The notes beneath the pieces were generated by a model. It had not been told where the DNA came from, searched no databases, and saw only the letters and a program-made list of their open reading frames with translations. Made by a program: the position numbers and the translations under genes. A stretch of DNA of 36,532 bases from an uncultured Desulfomonile sp. GTDB lineage: Bacteria; Desulfobacterota; Desulfomonilia; Desulfomonilales; Desulfomonilaceae. Every line of letters starts with the position of its first letter. Position 1 is the first letter of the stretch. Where the stretch lies: contig CAITZA010000235.1 in the NCBI GenBank assembly GCA_903896745.1, forward strand, positions 1 through 36,532. Direction: 5' to 3'. Below are positions 33,604-36,532 of this stretch, piece by piece.

Positions 33604-35079
33604 ATGTCGATTCAGAAAAATGAATTCGATGGACAATTTGTTCTTTCGAAGACTGTAAACTTTTTTCCGAATAAATGGCAAACGAGACATATAGGGGACT
33701 GGGCTCTTGCAAGCCACAAGAGTCTGCCTGTTACGGAAATTTTCGACGCAAACGGACAGGCGACCGGATGGTTGCTTGGTTATCCGATCACAGCCCAAGC
33801 AGAATTGCTGAAATCCAGTGTGAGGCTGGATCGCAAATTGCTTACCCATGATGATTTTGAATCATGGTTGTGTTCTCTATCCGGTCGGTTTGCATGCATA
33901 TATCTAAGTAGTGGGGCGAAAAGGGTATATCTGGACTCATGCGGATCCTTAGCCGTCGTATATTCGACCGATCATAATTCTGTGGCTTCAACAACTACTT
34001 TACTGGCTGATATAAATAATGATGGGGATCATGAGTTGATCAGGCTACTTGGCATGCCGGATAGCGACTCGTGGTATCCATCGGGTTTGACGCCTATGAA
34101 GAATGTGCGTCGATTGCTGCCGAATCATTATCTGGATCTTGAAAGGTGGCTTTGTGTTCGGCATTGGCCCAAGCCATCAGATTTGCAGAAAAGTACCGAT
34201 TTTGGATCCACCGTTCAAACCGTAGTTAAATGCCTGAAAAAAAATATTGGCGCAGTCTCCAGGCAATATCCTGTTCAAATGTCATTAACCGCTGGTCGTG
34301 ACAGCCGAATGCTGTTGGCCTGCAGTAGGGAATACCTGCACAGAATAAAATTTCATACAGGTGTGTGGGTTCCTTCTGGCGTTGATAGTGAGATAGGTCG
34401 CCAGTTGGCCAGGAAGCTGAAACTCAATCATGTCACGTTGCGGGTGAAATTGGCTGGGAAGTCGGAACTGGATGATTGGCAGAGTCGAACGGGGCATTGT
34501 GTGTCAGGAGAAATATGGAGAATTCACCCGACCTCAAGGAAGATCGATCCTCAAAGGGCCTTTCTGCCTGGTTGCGCAGGGGAGGTTGGCAGGGCCTATT
34601 ACTGGAGGGAGGGAGACGAGACTCTGGAGCGTATTACTGCCCACGATATTCTAAAACGAACCAAACTTCCCGCAACGGGAAAGATACTTGAAAATACCGA
34701 GTTGTGGCTTGGTGAGATATCGAACCTTGACTGGAACGTCATACTGGATCTTACCTATATAGAGCAGCGCCTAGGATGCTGGGCAGGCCCTTTACAATAT
34801 GGCCAGGATGGAATGCACAGAGCAAGGCTCTTTCCTTTTAACGATCGGGAAATTTTCAAGGCCATACTGAACGCGCCGGTTGACCCGCGGCGAAGCCAGA
34901 TGCTGGCTGATGACATCCTTGCGTCGGAATGGCCGGAGCTTCTTGATCTACCGTTTAACAAGCTAACTGGGGCGGCTGGTTTGATACAGGCCGGTAGAAA
35001 CATGATTTACTCTGTAGCCTCTGACAGGATGAAAGATTTTTGCGACCAATTGTATGCCTGGAAATTTCAGGCATGCTGA
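33604..35079 (+). CDS. Asparagine synthase-related protein
   Basis: A 491-aa protein. The C-terminal half has the ATP pyrophosphatase loop SLTAGRDSR (227-235), the form SxxGxDS seen in asparagine synthase-like enzymes that adenylate carboxylates. The N-terminal ~180 residues resemble the Ntn-type glutaminase domain in layout (LSGRFACIYLSSGAKRVYLDSCGSLAVVY), but the protein does not begin with Met-Cys, so glutamine hydrolysis at a Cys2 nucleophile is not expected. Related proteins occur in surface-polysaccharide and peptide-modification loci. No precursor peptide or sugar genes are next to it. GGAG lies about 12 nt before ATG 33604. The real substrate is unknown. Confidence 0.75.
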   Translation: MSIQKNEFDGQFVLSKTVNFFPNKWQTRHIGDWALASHKSLPVTEIFDANGQATGWLLGYPITAQAELLKSSVRLDRKLLTHDDFESWLCSLSGRFACIYLSSGAKRVYLDSCGSLAVVYSTDHNSVASTTTLLADINNDGDHELIRLLGMPDSDSWYPSGLTPMKNVRRLLPNHYLDLERWLCVRHWPKPSDLQKSTDFGSTVQTVVKCLKKNIGAVSRQYPVQMSLTAGRDSRMLLACSREYLHRIKFHTGVWVPSGVDSEIGRQLARKLKLNHVTLRVKLAGKSELDDWQSRTGHCVSGEIWRIHPTSRKIDPQRAFLPGCAGEVGRAYYWREGDETLERITAHDILKRTKLPATGKILENTELWLGEISNLDWNVILDLTYIEQRLGCWAGPLQYGQDGMHRARLFPFNDREIFKAILNAPVDPRRSQMLADDILASEWPELLDLPFNKLTGAAGLIQAGRNMIYSVASDRMKDFCDQLYAWKFQAC

Positions 35080-35122
35080 TCCGGCAAAGTATAGGGTAGG
35101 CCGAAGTGACATAGGCAAAAGA

Positions 35123-36532
35123 TCAAATGTCAAAAAATTCCTTGAATTTCAGGGCACAAAATTTACACATATTAATGGCTATCTGCGGATAAATTCTAAT
35201 TATTGCCTGAAACTGCCTCTGGGGCAATACGTATGTCTGGGTAGGTTCTACCGCCACACATGTTACCTGAACCGGCATGTTTGTGAACATGCCCACAAAT
35301 CCCAGGAATGAGCCTGCGCCAATGCTGAATTTCATCGTTTGGTTTGGATGACCATAATTTCTGTAAACGCTCACCCGTCCGGATGTAATCAAATATATCG
35401 AAAAATTTTCGGCCCCCTCTTGTAAAATAATTTCATTGACCTCAAAATTCCGTATTTCAGTAACCGTTGCAAGAGCATGAAGCTCCCGGATGGACATGCC
35501 TTCGAAAATTGGAAAAAGCGCAAATCTATCAATAATTTCTGATGTGTTGATCATTGCAGGGTCCTTGGAAACAGATGGAAAAAGTATCATTTTTGCTGCT
35601 CCGGAAACATGACAATCGTCATCCAGATGTGATTCGAGCACGGGAACAAGAGATTCATCCGGCCACACATCTCCAATGGATCTAACCGCAAGCAATCTCA
35701 TCAGAGGGTCTTCTGACTGGGTTAGGAGCGTCAACACCCTTGAGACGGTCACTTCCCTGATCAGGAGCAACATTGATCTCCCAACTTCTATTTTACGTTC
35801 AACCGGAATATCTTCCAAGAGTGGGATCAAATATCTTGCAACATCCTTGCGCACAGTGTTTTCCAGTAATTCAACCGCTATTGCCGCCTTGTCAGACTTG
35901 ATTGCGTCATACATGAGCCTCATGTCCGAGTGATACACCCACAGGCCATAAAAAACGAGCCTCAATATATCTTCATTGGTCTCTTTCAGGTACCTGACCA
36001 GCATTCGAGTGTTGGCAGTATGATTTATGGCTTCCAGGCAGTGAATATATATAAGGTTTGTATACACTTCCGTAACAGCTCTATTTAACAGGCTGCTGTT
36101 TTCAAAACTGGTGATCGAATATGAAAGCCTGATCACTTCAAGAATTCCCTGCTTGCCCTTGAAGTCCGCAGTGAGCAGGGATGCTTCCAGATACGGCGCG
36201 ACCTGTTTTGGATATCGCCTGAGGGCGTCAACAGCAGCGCTTCGGATCCTGTCATCATCATCAGAGAGCATAAGAACCAGGTTTCTTACTGCCCTGAAGT
36301 CATGATGTCTGGCAAAGTAGGAAGCCGCCTCAATACGTACCAAAGCGGATTGATCTGTCATTCGTTCGAGAGCTTCATCCGTATTCTGTATTGAAATCGG
36401 CTCGTCAACTCCAGCTTCCGATCTTATTTCCCGGTCAGCATGATTGAGTCCATCTTTACTTGAAAACAGCCCAAAATTAATGGCGCCTTCAGTTCCCAAA
36501 GCTCCGAGATAAAATCCCTGATAGGTCAAAAC
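35123..36532 (-). CDS. HEAT-repeat and cyclic nucleotide-binding domain protein (N-terminus outside window)
   Basis: The frame is open through the window edge, so the true start lies beyond 36532. The visible 469 codons hold a run of HEAT-like helical repeats (about 45-310; e.g. VRIEAASYFARHHDFRAVRNLVLML, RIRSAAVDALRRYP). A Crp/cNMP-binding domain follows (about 335-465), recognised by FPIFEGMSIRELHALATV, ILQEGAENFSIYLITSGRVSVYR and GSFLGFVGMF. No HTH follows, so it is not a Crp-type transcription factor. The missing N-terminus may be a membrane transporter or another sensory domain; this layout occurs behind nucleotide-transporter-like proteins, which I cannot test here. The Arg that grips cyclic-nucleotide phosphate is not evident, so the ligand is uncertain. 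Confidence 0.75.
   Translation of the reverse strand, partial: VLTYQGFYLGALGTEGAINFGLFSSKDGLNHADREIRSEAGVDEPISIQNTDEALERMTDQSALVRIEAASYFARHHDFRAVRNLVLMLSDDDDRIRSAAVDALRRYPKQVAPYLEASLLTADFKGKQGILEVIRLSYSITSFENSSLLNRAVTEVYTNLIYIHCLEAINHTANTRMLVRYLKETNEDILRLVFYGLWVYHSDMRLMYDAIKSDKAAIAVELLENTVRKDVARYLIPLLEDIPVERKIEVGRSMLLLIREVTVSRVLTLLTQSEDPLMRLLAVRSIGDVWPDESLVPVLESHLDDDCHVSGAAKMILFPSVSKDPAMINTSEIIDRFALFPIFEGMSIRELHALATVTEIRNFEVNEIILQEGAENFSIYLITSGRVSVYRNYGHPNQTMKFSIGAGSFLGFVGMFTNMPVQVTCVAVEPTQTYVLPQRQFQAIIRIYPQIAINMCKFCALKFKEFFDI

Overview
This 36.5 kb window looks like chromosome from an anaerobic, Gram-negative deltaproteobacterium (Desulfobacterota-like; my inference). Gram-negative envelope genes (LptF, LolA-like, PBP1A, HtrA) sit beside anaerobe-type genes: a 2-hydroxyacyl-CoA dehydratase activase fusion and a transaldolase/glucose-6-phosphate isomerase fusion. 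Two genes carry in-frame UGA codons, which fits a selenocysteine-using lineage. There are no transposases, integrases or CRISPR arrays.

Layout. 214-290: tRNA-Arg(ACG) on the minus strand with its own promoter. 479-5290: three minus-strand genes, a metal-dependent cyclase/hydrolase, an HtrA-type protease and PBP1A, the last two overlapping. 5434-10549: a plus-strand cluster, ispF, cysS, an ECF-like ABC ATPase, a LolA-like carrier and rimO. 10606-15583: the most interesting part. A small minus-strand secreted protein and, divergent from it, a 1428-codon activase/dehydratase fusion each contain one in-frame UGA followed by a bacterial-SECIS-like hairpin. 15676-20460: yraN, a strong orphan small-RNA candidate (about 16156-16265), a 57-aa conserved-looking small gene, tal-pgi and a PAP2 phosphatase. 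20533-22266: a lone receiver-domain protein and lptF on the minus strand. 22486-24144: a GT-C-type membrane protein. 24260-30782: a minus-strand operon of LivK-H-M-G-F type followed by an acyl-CoA ligase, probably importing and CoA-activating one carboxylic acid. 31348-33264: an orphan family-5 solute-binding protein. 33604-35079: an asparagine-synthase-like protein. 35123 to the window end: the C-terminal part of a HEAT-repeat/cyclic-nucleotide-binding protein.

The main result concerns the activase. Ordinary gene calling would split it into two proteins of 616 and 795 codons at TGA 13142-13144. The frame is the same on both sides, the 18 codons between the TGA and the next ATG are open and protein-like, and the TGA falls in a Cys-rich motif (GGA-U-NRY) where I recall relatives carrying Cys. 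The joined length suits the fused activase family. The small secreted gene has the UGA at codon 28, just after a signal peptide, making a UxxC redox-type motif. Both could be selenoproteins; the small one could instead be a nonsense-disrupted gene.
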